Part shown: positions 35,101 through 46,853 of the stretch, one piece after another
Layout of the letters: each line of letters begins with the position of its first letter
Numbering within the stretch: position 1 is the stretch's first letter
Source: Phytophthora hibernalis
Taxonomy: Eukaryota; Oomycota; Peronosporomycetes; Peronosporales; Peronosporaceae
Length of the DNA stretch: 64,000 nucleotides
Reading direction: 5' to 3'
Assembly (NCBI GenBank): GCA_012656075.1
Contig: JAAKBF010000020.1
Location: 744,001 to 808,000 of the forward strand
The notes under the pieces: model-generated
What the model was told of the DNA's origin: nothing
Seen by the model: the letters and a program-made list of their open reading frames with translations, nothing else
Databases searched by the model: none
Program-made: the position numbers and the translations under genes

Positions 35101-35801
35101 TTTGGCCTGCAAAGATTTTTCCAGTTCCTTCGCATAGGGGCTCACTACGTTCCGGAGCTCAATTAGCAGCGCGAACAGAGCCTCCTCCGCCTCTCCGCCA
35201 CGATCCGAATTGAAGCCGCAGCAGGAGACGATGGATACAACCGACAAACAGCTACTCCACCTGCTACTGACACGGTCACTACGCCCGCCGCTACAGCTAG
35301 CACAACCGTAGACCGACCACACGGAGCCTTGCGCTTCTTCGCCATCACTTGGTTCTCCAGTTGGTTGATGGATCCACTTTTTCCTCTTCTCGATGCCAGC
35401 CCTTTCCCAGCCACGTCGTTCTCTCTCGGCTGTTTCTCAACTGTCATGTCAGCACTGAAATTGGAGCATTGGGTCTTCTCTACGTGGCCATTGGCGGGCG
35501 ATTGCTGAGGCTTCAGTCCATTGGGCCACTCGTCTGCGTCCTCGCTGCTGAATTTGCTGCTTCCATTGGCTCTTGGACTCTCAGCATCTTCCTGGTTCTG
35601 TTGACTGAATCGGCGTCGTAGATACAGATGTGTGTACGTGGCTGTCGTGCTCTGTTTGCGCTCCGGAGACATGGCAGGCGACTGCGAGCTGCGCCTCCGC
35701 TGCTGCTCGTGCATCTCGGACCTGGCGGGGCTCGTTGCTGCTGCTGTTTCTGGTAGCTGCTTCACTTTCCGCTTGTCTCTGGTGGGCGACGGAGGCGGCA
35801 T
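32131..35801 (-). CDS. Large acidic two-span coiled-coil protein of unknown function
   Basis: Four overlapping frames make one product of about 1,220 residues from ATG 35801. Order: a basic Ser/Gln-rich head; a hydrophobic span VVLAVAAGVVTVSVAGGVAV (about 35270); a helical domain (33950-35200) with LEKSLQAKWLTLMRNGHL and IELMEERMKRVADQYAALI; a long Glu-rich coiled coil with a 42-residue tandem repeat; a second span LLSVAFLALAMLAAYLLV (about 32650); and an acidic Ser/Glu/Asp tail ending RALRRLRREMRS. Frame joins lie near 35200, 33310 (an A-run one base too long) and 33050. No family was recognised. Two spans bracketing a coiled coil suggest a membrane tether or scaffold, which is inference. 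Confidence 0.6.
33604..33855. repeat. 126-bp coding tandem repeat, two copies
   Basis: The unit encodes AAELVEEKQQNLxLASSDKE followed by EVVRGEEKQ and a VFVELN/D tail, and is read on the minus strand in the large acidic protein. Spacing between matching words (CAATTCTACAAAAAC at 33610 and 33736) is 126 bp. The copies differ by only a few substitutions, so the duplication is recent. Confidence 0.85.
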
Positions 35802-36846
35802 GGCCGAGAGAGGCGGCGCGAGTGCGAGCCTCGTCCCGGATCGGGGTAGCTGTTTAAAAATGGTGCGTTTGGATTGGTCAAAACTAATAAAGACTAAGAT
35901 AGTGTGGTGCACGTATAATTGGTTGAGTGAGTTGATTTTTAATATTTGGACTGGACGAAATGCAATTCACAATTAATTACATGTAGTTCAACTTGCCACG
36001 TGTGTAGCCATGTTTGCTTTGTCGTCTACCGATCGATCGCTTGTGCGGAACGACCATCGAGTGCAAGCAGGCAGGATCGACACCGGCGGAACGGCGGAAG
36101 TCAATTGCTCGAAAACGACGACGGCTATCCACCGTTAGTCAGTGGATAACGCCTGAAGAGCGGTGAGACTCTCACTGAGAGCTTCGCTCAAAGGGCACAC
36201 GCCATTCGTGAGACCGCACCAGCACTCTTATGGTAACTCACACCAGTCATACAGTCGAGGCTCATACCGAGTCTCGACTGTGACAACTGCTTGATGGATA
36301 TCCGCCGCATACAGCACGCCATACAAACCAAGTTGTGCCCTTGATTGAGTCATGCGGTATCATGGCAACCGCCTGCCGCCCGTGTCCATGCGACCGAGTC
36401 GCTTGTACAGAGGGAAAGCATTGCGTTTTGAAATGGAGATAAAGTTCCGTATAGAGAGGTTCCTTCAACCTTTCCCCGTACGCCTTGTTCACACTGACAC
36501 TTCATCCCTGCGTCTTGCCCCATGGCAAAACGAGAGCTTGAAAACCTTGTTCCGAGATGGCAGCTTGATGTTGGTCAGCACTATAATACATGTATTAATA
36601 CATGTAGTGTGAGCGACAGCAGCAGCACCGCCCAAGCTGCTACATGTACCGGTATTGTATACACCGTGTGTATACAGCGCGGCTTTGCACTTCAAACACG
36701 TTTCTGCATCGCGTGTGTCTTTGCATCTTCATTACGTTTGCGAGCCTTTCAATCGCTTCAACCGCGCGCAGCCACGCGCTCCAGTGCCAATGTCATCGCC
36801 CGCCGGCAGTCAGTGAGAAATCTGCCACAAGAGACCGAGATCAGCC
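35802..36846. other. Intergenic with palindromes, no gene recognised
   Basis: About 1 kb between divergent genes. It holds four TACATGTA octamers (35978, 36587, 36599, 36641) and short stems such as CAGTCGAG with CTCGACTG (about 36252-36281) and TATCCAC with GTGGATA (about 36124-36148). Nothing coding was supported. Confidence 0.5.
36587..36606. repeat. Perfect 20-bp palindrome
   Basis: TACATGTATTAATACATGTA equals its own reverse complement and contains two TACATGTA octamers. It lies 240 bp upstream of the first MICAL-like gene. It could be a site for a dimeric regulator or part of a mobile foldback. Function unknown. Confidence 0.75.
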
Positions 36847-39800
36847 ATGGCGGACTTTGACACGCACTCGTCGTCGTCGTCGGATGGCGGCGGCGACGTC
36901 TTCCTCTCGCCGCGCTCGTCCGTAGCCAGCAAACGCAGCGTGCAGTCGGTTCCCACCGTGCGCGAAGACGGCGATCGCCAGCCAGAGACGGAGCCGCGCA
37001 GCTCCACAAGCCGCCGCGAGACGTGGCTGGGCGAGGGTCTCATCGACGCCAGCGGCCTCGAAGCCGTCGACCGCCTCAGCGACGTGGCGTACGCGGACCT
37101 CGTGCAGCAGTCGCGTGACGCGCCGACGTCAGCGGACGCCCCAAAAGCGCCAAGCTCAACGAGTTCCTGAGCGCCACGTACCCTGCGGAGCAGTCGACGC
37201 AGAGACGTCGCAAGCTGCTGGATTTCCTAGCCAATGACGTCGGAGAGCGGTACTTGGACGGGGTGTACCAGGATGAGGAGCGCGAGGCCTGCGACGACGA
37301 GACCGACGACGAAGAGCCCAAGTTCCAGCACGCAGAAGACCTGCACACGCTCAGCAGCCGCTCGGCGCGCGCCAACAGTCGACTGCAGGCCTTCCTGGCT
37401 CATGAGAAGAAGGGCAAGCGCCACCACAGCGACGGCAGCCAGTCGGCGCACTCGGCGCCGGCGTCCACGGAGCCGCGCAACAAGTTTGTGACCAAAGTGG
37501 TGCCTCAGAAGGCGCGCATGGTGCTGCTGAACCCGGGCGACGTCGACTCGACGCAGCTCAGCCAACTGGTGGCGGAAGAGGCCGAGCGCAAGCAGAAGGC
37601 GCGCGCCGACAAGGAGTTGGCCCGTCAAAAGGTGCGCCAGTTCCTGCTGGAAGAGGAGCAAGAGGCTGCTAAAAGGAAAGGATCGGGGCATGAGACCACC
37701 ATCAAGTCGGTGGACGAGACCACGGTGCGAAGGGAGACGGTGGTGGACGACTACGGCAAGGTCAACCTGCTGGACTATTTGGATCGCGTGGTGGACGACG
37801 GCCGCAGTCGTAGTGTTCCGTCCGAGATGGACGAGTCGGGTCCGCCCAGCGACACATCGTCTCCGCGTTCCCTTGCATCATCGCTCGAGGCGGACACCAA
37901 CACGTCCTTCACACAGGGGCCGACGACGATGTGGCACCACCGACGCCGAGCACATTGTCGGGAATGGGTAGTCGCTTCGCACAGTTCCTACACCGCGGAG
38001 GTGCGGCGAACGGCCATGACGAAGAAGTGAACACGCCGCGTACGCGTCGGCTGATTCCGCCTTCGCCGTTCCATTACAAGGGATCCAACGAGAAAATGAC
38101 CCTGGAAGCTGCCTTCCACGCATCGAAGCCTCCTGAGCCCCCTGCTCCGCTTGTTTACGGAGCTACAACTGCGCGCATGACACCGTTGCTAGCCACGCTA
38201 GACCAGATCAGCCACATGTGCCAGAAAACCGAGTTGTCAGAGGTTTCCATTGCGCGTATCTCGACGCTGCTGACATCCATCAACCAGATCGTGCGCGATG
38301 ACGTGCAGAAGCACCACGGTCAGCCAAACCGTGTCGTTCGTCGACTGTCGGGTGCGCATTGGGTCAAGAGCGAGCACGAATTGCATGAGCATGAGAAGCC
38401 GCATAGAGTTCCTATGGCTCCGCCGAAGCCGATTGCGGAAATTCCGCGTGAACCTGCACCTGTCGTGTCTGCTTCTTCGACGGTGGACAACGCGAAGGTG
38501 AAGGCTGGACCTGGAGTCCTGAACGCGTTCAAGTCGTTTGACGCGGCCCAAAATTTGATCGAAACCCTTTCAAGCTTCAACAAGCTGCTGACTGAGTGTG
38601 GTCTCAGCGGCGTCAAGGTGGATGAGCCGTGGCGGGTGTACAACCACATCAAGGCGGGCGTCTACAGCAAACTGGGCTTCCGTCACAAGCAGCTCTTCAA
38701 GCTTCTGGATGCGCGATTCAACGTGGACGTGTACAAGCGCAAACCCGCTGCTAAGAAGCGTGTTTGTATCATCGGCGCTGGGCCTGTTGGTCTTCGTGCC
38801 GCTGTGGAGACCGCGTTGCTCGGTGGCCAGGTGGTGGTGCTCGAGAAGCGCAAGCACTTCAGTCGCGAGAATATTTTGCACCTGTGGCCTTGGGTGGTGC
38901 AGGACTTGACAGCGCTTGGTGCGAAGGTGTTCTTCCCTCGTTCTGCCACTCCACGGCATATTTCCACGTCGGCACACGCCAGCTACAAGTCATTCTCCTG
39001 AAGGTGGCGCTGCTGGTGGGCGTGACGGTGTATTCGTCGACGGCGTTTGAGTCGGTGATTTCCCCGAACTCGGAGGAGAGCGACAACAAGCCGTTCTACA
39101 CTGTGGCAACCCAGCCACAGATCCCATGGATGGAGTTCACCTCTGTGCTTGGTGCATCGGGTACGAATGACAAGCTGGCTGAGCCCGCCGGCATCAACCG
39201 ATTCGTGTTCAGTCGCAAGGAGGCACTCGGTATCGTGTGCTACTTCCCGAACCTCGGAACGACGGAGGAGAAGAAGGTGACGGAGTTTTCGTGGACGATC
39301 CAGTTCAAGCAGCAAATGTTTGCCAAGATGCGTGAAATTGGCGTCGACCTGGAGAACATAGTTTATTACCGCGGTGAAATGCACTACCTGGTGATGACCC
39401 CGAAGCGCCAAAACCTGTTGGACCAGAAGGTCCTCAAGACGAACCACCCGGAGCCTCAAGACTTGGTTCAGGACGACAACATCAACAAGAGCACTCTGCA
39501 CGAGTACGTGAAGCGTGTCGTGTCGTTCCTGGGCATCTCGAAGAAGGCGGAGTTTTCGCGTATCCGGATGTTCGACTTCAGCACGCGCACTCGCGCCGAC
39601 AAGGCCGCGAGTATCCTCACATCCCAGGGCAAGAAGCTCTACGTTGGTCTCATCGGCGACTCGCTGATTGAGCCGTTCTGGCCGGAGGGTGTCGGAACCT
39701 GCCGTGGTTTCCTGGGTGCACTGGACGGCGTGTGGATGGTGGCCCAGATCGGTAAGAAGGCTGACGAGCAGCTACTTGCTGACCGCGAGATGGCTTACCG

Positions 39801-39911
39801 TGTCATCCAACACGTATCGGGCTTCCGTCGCGACGACTTGCAGAAAAATGTACGCAAGTACACGGTGGACCCAAGTCGCGCTACACGGTCAAGTTCCCGC
39901 AGTTGTGTTAA
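36847..39911 (+). CDS. MICAL-like flavin monooxygenase, copy 1, four frameshifts
   Basis: About 1,020 residues from ATG 36847. The acidic/Ser-rich N-terminus contains a charged coiled-coil block (LVAEEAERKQKARADKELAR, about 37570). The C-terminal half is an FAD monooxygenase: RVCIIGAGPVGLRAAVETAL (GxGxxG, about 38758), LHLWPWVVQDL, RQLQVILLKVALLVGV, HYLVMTPKRQNLLD and GDSLIEPFWPEGVGTCRGF (second FAD motif, about 39660). These match the catalytic domain of MICAL proteins, which oxidise actin methionines. CH and LIM domains of animal MICALs are absent. One-base losses near 37140, 37925, 38943 and 39872 all shift by -1. Correcting the last gives a stop at 39911, in line with copy 2. Confidence 0.82.
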
Positions 39912-40314
39912 AAGTGTCGAATATAAACCATTTGCTTCCTATCCAGGATACGTGGTTGGTCTCCATGTTGACTGAGACACCAGCCGTCCATGCAAGCTGC
40001 TTGTTTGCAAGGTGACTTTGGTGACGCATTCCTGTCGTGCCAAGATAAGAGTTCTAGGTGAAGGTTCAAATCCGTATTGTCCCCTATGGGATCTTATGCC
40101 GTCTGCTTTACCAAACAAATTGAATTTTCATGCTCAAGTGACAGCCATGTGGGCGACGTGTTCAGGTGAAAATGACTATGGCGTCTCGAGGATGCGACTA
40201 ACCCTCGAGCACGCGCGGCCGTGTGGTTGAAGACGAGAACTCGTTGATTGTTGTGTTGGTCTCAGTTCGGATTCTGCAGTGGGCATCACACCCACTTCGT
40301 GAAGCTCTGGTAAA

Positions 40315-42985
40315 ATGGCAACGTTGGGTCAAACGGGTGTGCATGCATCAACCCCGTTGCCTAGAAAGCGTAGCGCCCGCCCACCTGTGCACGATGGCTC
40401 TCGTGACTCGCTCGACCGAGCTAATGGTATCGTCCGTCATGACAACTCCATCGGTGTGCTGGAGCGTCTAAGTGATACTGACAACAAGTCCTCGCAACGC
40501 CCAAGGAATCTGCAGAACTATGTCGCGACCGACGATGCCTGCAGACAAGATGACGGTGATGGTAGCACCGACGGAGAAGATGTCGGCTTTGAAAGCGAAA
40601 TTTTCCTTTCTGCACGACACCAATCGATTCCATACCACTCGGGTTCGGTCTCAGGAAGTGTTCGCAACGCGGTGATCAACCCTCACGAAGTAGATTCGAT
40701 CCAGTTGAGCCACATGGTGGCGGAAGAGGCTGAGCGCAAACAAAGAGCTCGCGCGGAGAAGGAGTTGGCTTGGCAGAAGGTGAGGCAGCTCCTAGTTGAG
40801 GAAGAGGAGAAGGCAACGACACGCAACGACCCCAGTGATGAAAGCACCAACAAGTCCGCCGACAGCTCTTTGATTCGTGGTGAAACGGAGGATGAGAGGT
40901 GCAACACAGTAAAGCTACTAGACTCCTTGGCTCGACCTGGTGGTGGTGACTTCTACAACCGCAGCGTTTCCTCAGACGGTGATGCGGCTCCAATCGTGGA
41001 TTCATCACTCGCCAAGCCGCAAACTTCATCGTCCGACGTGACCAACAGCATTGTGTCCGCCCCGAAATGAAGGATCCAGCGAAGGATCTACCACAGAAGT
41101 TTGCAAGTCACATGGATCGAATGGGAAACAAAATCGCACAGCTCCTGAATCGGGGACAGAATTCGGATGAGGACGCGACTGAGTCACTGAGACCGCGCTT
41201 CAAACCCTCTACCCCGTTCCATGGCAAAGAAAACAAAGAGACTTTCGTCGCTGGTAAATCATCAGTTCGATTGGCGCTGCTGGCAACGTTGGAACAAGTT
41301 ACAAGAACGTGCCAACGGACGGAGCTTTCGGAGACGTCGATGGCACGAATTTCTTCGCATTTGGCCGCGATTGAACAAATTACGCGCGAGGATATGGACA
41401 AGAAGAGCGGACAGCTCAAGCGAGGCCTGCGTCGACTTTCCAACACGCAATGGTCAAAAAGTGATGGATCGATCGACCGTGAGAAAGAATTCGAGATCCG
41501 GCCCCTCAAAGGGTGAGTCTCCTTCCGAGTACCCGTCGATTCCTTCTGCACCCCAGCCATCGACAACCCTCAGGCGAAGGTTTCTTCAACGGTGCTCGAT
41601 TCATTCAAGGCCTTCGATGCTGCACAGGATTTGGGCGACGTCTTAGCCGCTTATAACAACTTGTTGACGGATTGCGGACTCAACGGCATCATGGTGAACG
41701 AGCCGTGGCACGTGTACTGCCACATCAAGGCAGCCGTGTACAGCAAGCTCAGCTTTCGTCACAAACAACTCTTCAAGCTATTGGATGCGCGTCTGAATTA
41801 TGATGTCTACAAGAGTAGACCTGCCTCCAGAAAGCGTGTGTGTATCATCGGTGCTGGTCCAGTCGGCCTTCGCGCTGCGATTGAGACTGCATTGCTTGGA
41901 GGCCAGGTGGTTGTTCTGGAGAAGCGCAAAACTTCAGCCGCGAGAACATGCTTCACTTGTGGCCTTGGGTTGTTCAAGACCTGACCTCGTTGGGCGCTAA
42001 AGTCCTCTTCCCGCAATTTTGCAAGTCAAACACGTACTTCCACGTGAGCACGCGACAATTGCAGGGTATCCTGCTCAAGGTGTCACTGCTGCTTGGTGTG
42101 ACGGTATTCTCTTCGACCGAGTTCGACTCGGTTGTGTCTCTAATTTGGAGGAGAACGGGGCAAGCCATTCTACACGCTGACGACTCAACCGCAGATCCCC
42201 ATGATGGAGTTCACGGCAGTGCTCGGTGCGTCTGGTACCAACGACAAGCTGGCGGAGTTTGCCGGCATCGATCGATTCGTATTCTCTCGAGAGGAAGCTC
42301 TCGGTATCGTGTGCTATTTCCCAAACCTCGGAACTTCCGAGGAGACCAAGGTCAAGGAATTCTCTTGGACTGCGCAACTCAAGCATCAAATGCTCGACAA
42401 ACTGCGCGACGCTGGTATCGACATGGAGAACCTTATGTACTACCGCGGTGAGATGCATTACCTGGTGATGACTCCGAAGCGGCAGAACCTGCTCGATTGG
42501 AAGGTGGTAAACGAGAACCACACAAGCTCCGCGGACTTGGTCATGGATACCAACGTCAACCAGAGCGCACTCCAAGAATTCATCAAGACCATTGTCGACT
42601 TTGCCGGTATCCCCGGAAGACCGACTTGTCTCGCGTTAGTCTGTTCGACTTCAGCTCTCGCACACGCGCTGACAAGGCTGCGAACATCCTCACGTCAAAC
42701 GGCAAGAAGCTCTACATCGGTCTCATCGGCGACTCGTTGCTGGAATCGCTATGGCACGAAGGTGTGGGCACCTGTCGTGGTTTCCTGAGTGCGATGGATG
42801 CCGTGTGGATGGTAGCGCAGATCGGTCGGAAAGCGGACGAGCAGCTACTGGCCGACCGAGAAGTCATGTACCAAGTGACGCAGCGGCTGTCAGGCCGCCA
42901 CCGCGACGAGATGCAGAAGAACGTGCGCAAGTACACAGTAGATCCCAGGTCGCGCTACTTCGTCCACTTCCCCAGGGTCGTGTAG
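40315..42985 (+). CDS. MICAL-like flavin monooxygenase, copy 2, multiple frameshifts
   Basis: Tandem duplicate of the preceding gene, 403 bp downstream of its stop. It shares the coiled-coil block (MVAEEAERKQRARAEKELAW, about 40710), VCIIGAGPVGLRAAIETAL (about 41838), LHLWPWVVQDL, HYLVMTPKRQNLLD and GDSLLESLWHEGVGTCRGF (about 42727). The second FAD motif differs: EPFWP became ESLWH. About seven indels (near 41064, 41512, 41555, 41930, two between 42130 and 42180, and 42620) are needed for continuity. The N-terminal third is shorter and more diverged than copy 1. It could be a true pseudogene, but each break is a single base in otherwise conserved sequence, so assembly error is equally possible. 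Confidence 0.72.
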
Positions 42986-43127
42986 TTTGCAGCTTGAGGT
43001 CATTTAACGTACAAATTAAAAAAAGTTCAAAAAAACCAAGTTGAAGTTGGGACTATTTTCTCCAAACACCAAATTCTAAATTTCAAATTTGTGATTTGTG
43101 TCTTTGCATTCGCGCCATAATTAAGTG

Positions 43128-45239
43128 ATGGACGAGGTGGAAGACACGTACGGCTTCGGGTCCTACGCGGAGCTCTTCGACGTGGGTCCTGCGCGGGTCG
43201 CCAAGCGTCTGGACCTGCGCGCACTCAGTCGCTTCTGCATGTCGGAGCGGAGGCTCGCGCGCTTCCAGCAGCAGCCGCGACGGACGTTCCAGCACGTGGC
43301 CGCCAAGTTCGACGGCGTGGGGATCGACGGCGGCCTGGGCGCGTTGGGACTGCAGGACGGCGGCGTCGTGTGGCTGCAGACTGCGCAGTCGGACTCGGAC
43401 GCGCTGCAGAGACGCAGGAAACAGATGCAGGACGTGGAGACGCAGGACGGCGCCAAGTCGGCGGCCGCGCTCTTCGTGGCACTGGAAAATGTAGTGGAAG
43501 TGAGTCCCAGGACGGTGCAGAACACGGTGAAAGGGTTGGAGCTGCTGCTCGTGGACGACCACAGACTCGAGCTCACGTTCATGCCCGGACCTTTCGCAGC
43601 CGCGACCCATCGAGACGAGTTTCTGTCTGCGCTGAGGACACAGATGGACGCTGCTACCAATACAAAGACGTCTAAGGAGGAGATGGACGCTGCTACCAAT
43701 ACAAAGACGTCTAAGGAGGAGATGGACGCTGCTAACACAGAGACACTATCTAAGGATGAGGTTGTTACTGAAGCAGAGCAGATATCAGGACGTGCTGCTG
43801 CCAAGTCGGAAGCGGAAATTGATGAGGAGACATCTAGTCAGAAGGAGCAGTTCCGTCGGCTTGTACGTAGATACACTCAGTTGGACCCGTGGAGCGAGGA
43901 AGGACTTGCAATCGCCAAGCAGGTGTATACGGGAACGGGCTACCAATTGGGTCCGACGATGAAGCAGATACCAAGGTTCGCGGCGGACGCGGAATACCGC
44001 AAGAAAACGGTGAAGCAGCTCACTGGGTTTCTTAAGCGGATGAATGAAGAGTGGATCGAAGCGGACACGCATCGTCAGCTGCATACCAAGACGAAGTGTT
44101 CCCGGAATGGTAAAGGTCTGTTTGAGTATACGAATACTGACACGGGCGTGCGGATTCCGCCGCGGATATATGAGCAGCGGTATCTGGAGTACGTCAAGGC
44201 ACATGAGGTTGATCCTGTGATTCACCTGTGTCCTGTCCCGGAGAACACGACAAAATCAGCGCAGAATGGCACTGCAGAGCAATCTTCATCTGCTGCTGCC
44301 TCGAATGGTGTGGAAAGCGTGGCAGGAAGAGCTTCTCTGTTTATGACAACGTTAGGAGTTGATATCGGCTCAAGCTGTATCGTTGGCGAGGATTTCTTTA
44401 CTTCGGGAATACACATGCACCGACGGGTCCCCGAACACACAACGTTGAGGATACGGAGTTTCGAGCGACCGTGAATAGTGCTCGGAAGAAGTTATGGAAT
44501 AGTTGGGGCTTCGCTTTCGCCCGGATGTCAGGAAGCAATGCTGCCCAAGCTGAACCTCGACATGTCCACTCAAACCGCCCCGTGCGTATGGCGGATGGAG
44601 TTACAAGTACGTTCTGAACCAAGTAATGTGGTATACGCATGATTTTCGTGATAGTACTAACCTTTGTGTTGTTTGATAGGTCCCTCATCAGCACGAAAAC
44701 GCGCGCGACGTAGGCGACAAAGTCTCGTTCTGCCTACTTCAGATGATCTTGAAACAACCGCTGCAGTAACTGTGCCGAAGAGTTCGCACGATGCTAATGG
44801 TATGTCCTCAAGTGGAGGCGACTTTCAACGGCCGCACGCAAAACGACGACGATCCGCATCGCCGAAGTCAGACACAGCCCAGAAATTGAAAGCACGGCGT
44901 CAAAGTATCGTGAGCACGGTGGATCTACCTGTGACTCTGACCAATGAAGATGAGGAGAAGAAAAAGACTGCTGGCAAACGCAGAACGACACAAAATAAGC
45001 CACCTAAACATTCTGCTAACGGTTATGCCCGGAAGACAAGTGCCCTAGAGATGGTGGGCGACGAAGACGCGGACTTGTGTCGGCTTTGCTATAGCGAGCG
45101 TGCTCTGGTACAAATGAACCCTTGCAACCATGCCGTGTGTACGTCATGCTGGTCACGACTGTCTCCATCGTCCGGGAAGAATGTGAAAGGTTCACGTCGA
45201 ATGTGTCCTTGGGATCGAGAGCCCGTGACAAAACGGTAG
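43128..45239 (+). CDS. RING-like zinc finger protein with internal repeats
   Basis: Two exons (43128-44606 and 44680-45239) with one missing base near 44408 give 679 residues in phase. The N-terminal 180 residues (ALFVALENVVEVSPRTVQNT, LELLLVDDHRLELTF) match no family I know. A 13-residue repeat (MDAATNTKTSKEE) occurs twice and a third time diverged. A helical middle follows (RYTQLDPWSEEGLAIAKQVY). Exon 2 has a basic RKRARRRR segment, probably a nuclear signal. It ends in a RING-type pattern, CRLCYSERALVQMNPCNHAV, then CTSC and CPWD, with Asp where the last Cys usually stands. Likely a nuclear ubiquitin-ligase-type protein, inferred from the RING only. Confidence 0.7.
43644..43760 (+). repeat. 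Three tandem 39-bp coding repeats
   Basis: Units start at 43644, 43683 and 43722. The first two are identical and the third is diverged. They add Lys/Glu/Thr-rich sequence to the RING-like protein, and the 39-bp period keeps the frame. Confidence 0.85.
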
Positions 45240-45367
45240 CAACGAGTAACATGCTGCAATGCAGTATTTGCGGTGAATTTGTCTTTGTCTTCAAGTGAAT
45301 GGCGGGGGTTTCGTGAATGATGGCTCGATGCTTTTAGGTAGTAGTTGCGCTAACGACCTGGGATCAA

Positions 45368-46500
45368 ATGAGCAGGAAACTTGTGGCCGGAAATTCGAAG
45401 GGTAAGCAAGGCCGAGGTACTGCATGAGTACTCGAGTGACTGGAAGAAATCTAACGTACGGTTAATGGCAAAGAAAACTCACCGACAAACAAGGTGGTGA
45501 CAGTGACTGATTCGCAAGCCTCGACTATTGCAAGGCTGTTGCAATGGAAAAAGCACAATTATGCCAAGCGTGCGTATTTGACTGATGTGAGCTGGTAAGG
45601 AAAACGAAGTGCTAAAAGCTTCCTATTCTGCTGATCTAGGCGAGGTGAAAGCGAGGCTCCAAGAAGATGCCCGTGTTGAGGAAGAGGAATCATTTCTTTC
45701 GCTACTCAAGCCACTACCGCAGGGCCAGGTGCAAGCTGCTGCTATTCGCAATTACCGAGCTGCTGGAGAGCTCCACTGGAAAAAGTTGATGCTTCAAACT
45801 GTTGCAGAGCAGCAATATATAGATGAAGAGGAGGCCGAGTGCACGTTCCGACCGCATCTCGTAGCACAACCTCGGCGTTCGGTAGGGTGGATCCCATCAA
45901 GCTCGAAGGTGAAATCATGCCGACCTTGCTGCACTTCGAGCAGCAATAATTCGACTAGCACACCAGCTCAACAACCTGTTCGGAGGCGTGTCACCGAGAC
46001 GAATGGAGACGTTTTTGAGCGGTTGTACAAACCACAGGCAGATGCACAGACGACAGTATTTCAGTGTGCAAGCAGCACGATACCAAAGAGAATTTCGTCC
46101 CGTGCGGAAGCTGCTTTCATCGCGCGACAGGAGCGCGACCTGGTGGATCGACAGGTACACTTCAACTTCTCGTTTGAAATAGAGTTCGTGACTGATGTCA
46201 ACCTGGTTCGTGCAGCGTCGACGATCAGAACGTGCAGCCCAGCAGCGTTTTCCGCACAAACCGAAGCTCTCGAGGCACACACAGGAAATTTGCGCAGGGC
46301 TACGTGAGGCCGAAGCTGATACTGGTACTTGTAAGCTCGTTGACCATTGCGAAAAGAGTTCTGCAAGGCAAGTCCGATACACTGTCCCAGCCTGCACCTC
46401 CCTATGCAAGTCGAACGTGGCATCTGCACCCTTCAACTCGCTCGTCAAAGCCTTGCAACAACAAGAGAAACGCATGCGCTGCATCAGCAAATGCGCATGA
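45368..46500 (+). CDS. Small basic protein with CTFxP-type motif, function unknown
   Basis: The body runs 45609-46154 and 46216-46500, joined across a 61-bp GTACAC...GCAG intron that splices in phase. It contains EEEAECTFRPHL (about 45830), DVFERLYKPQADAQ (about 46008) and QRFPHKPKLSRHTQEI (about 46237). The CTFxP/FxPxL and ERLY elements recur in coiled-coil proteins of oomycetes and other protists whose role is not known to me. A likely N-terminal exon begins at ATG 45368 and splices near 45403. A further exon (about 45468-45580) encodes ARLLQWKKHNYAKRAYLTD. Its join to the main body is out of phase by eye, so the 5' structure is provisional. Positions 46501-46853 hold nothing evident. Confidence 0.5.
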
Positions 46501-46853
46501 GAGATTGACAGCTACTGTACATGTTAGTACTACAGTAGTAAGTACAACAACAAATGAGCGCTAAACTATTGCATTTCATCGTTAACTAAGCTAATGACGA
46601 AACGTGTGAGACGGTGGAATGGGCAAACTGCTCGTACCCGCTACGCTAGGACCGTGAGAAGAATGGACGGTTGACAGCAGGCGTCAAAGTGCACACTTCT
46701 TCACGGACCGCGCAATGGTCGGACACGACAGCGCCGATTCCACCCACTCTCCATCACTGGAAAGCTGACGGCGGAGTGATCTTCTCGTAGCGGCAGATAG
46801 CTGGGCAAATATTAAGCAGGAGACAATATACACATCATCCAGCTGCCAGCCCT

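Noticed and set aside
40040..40090. Possible tRNA T-arm (GGTTCAAATCC)
   Set aside because: The bases either side of the loop do not pair, and no matching anticodon or acceptor stem was found.
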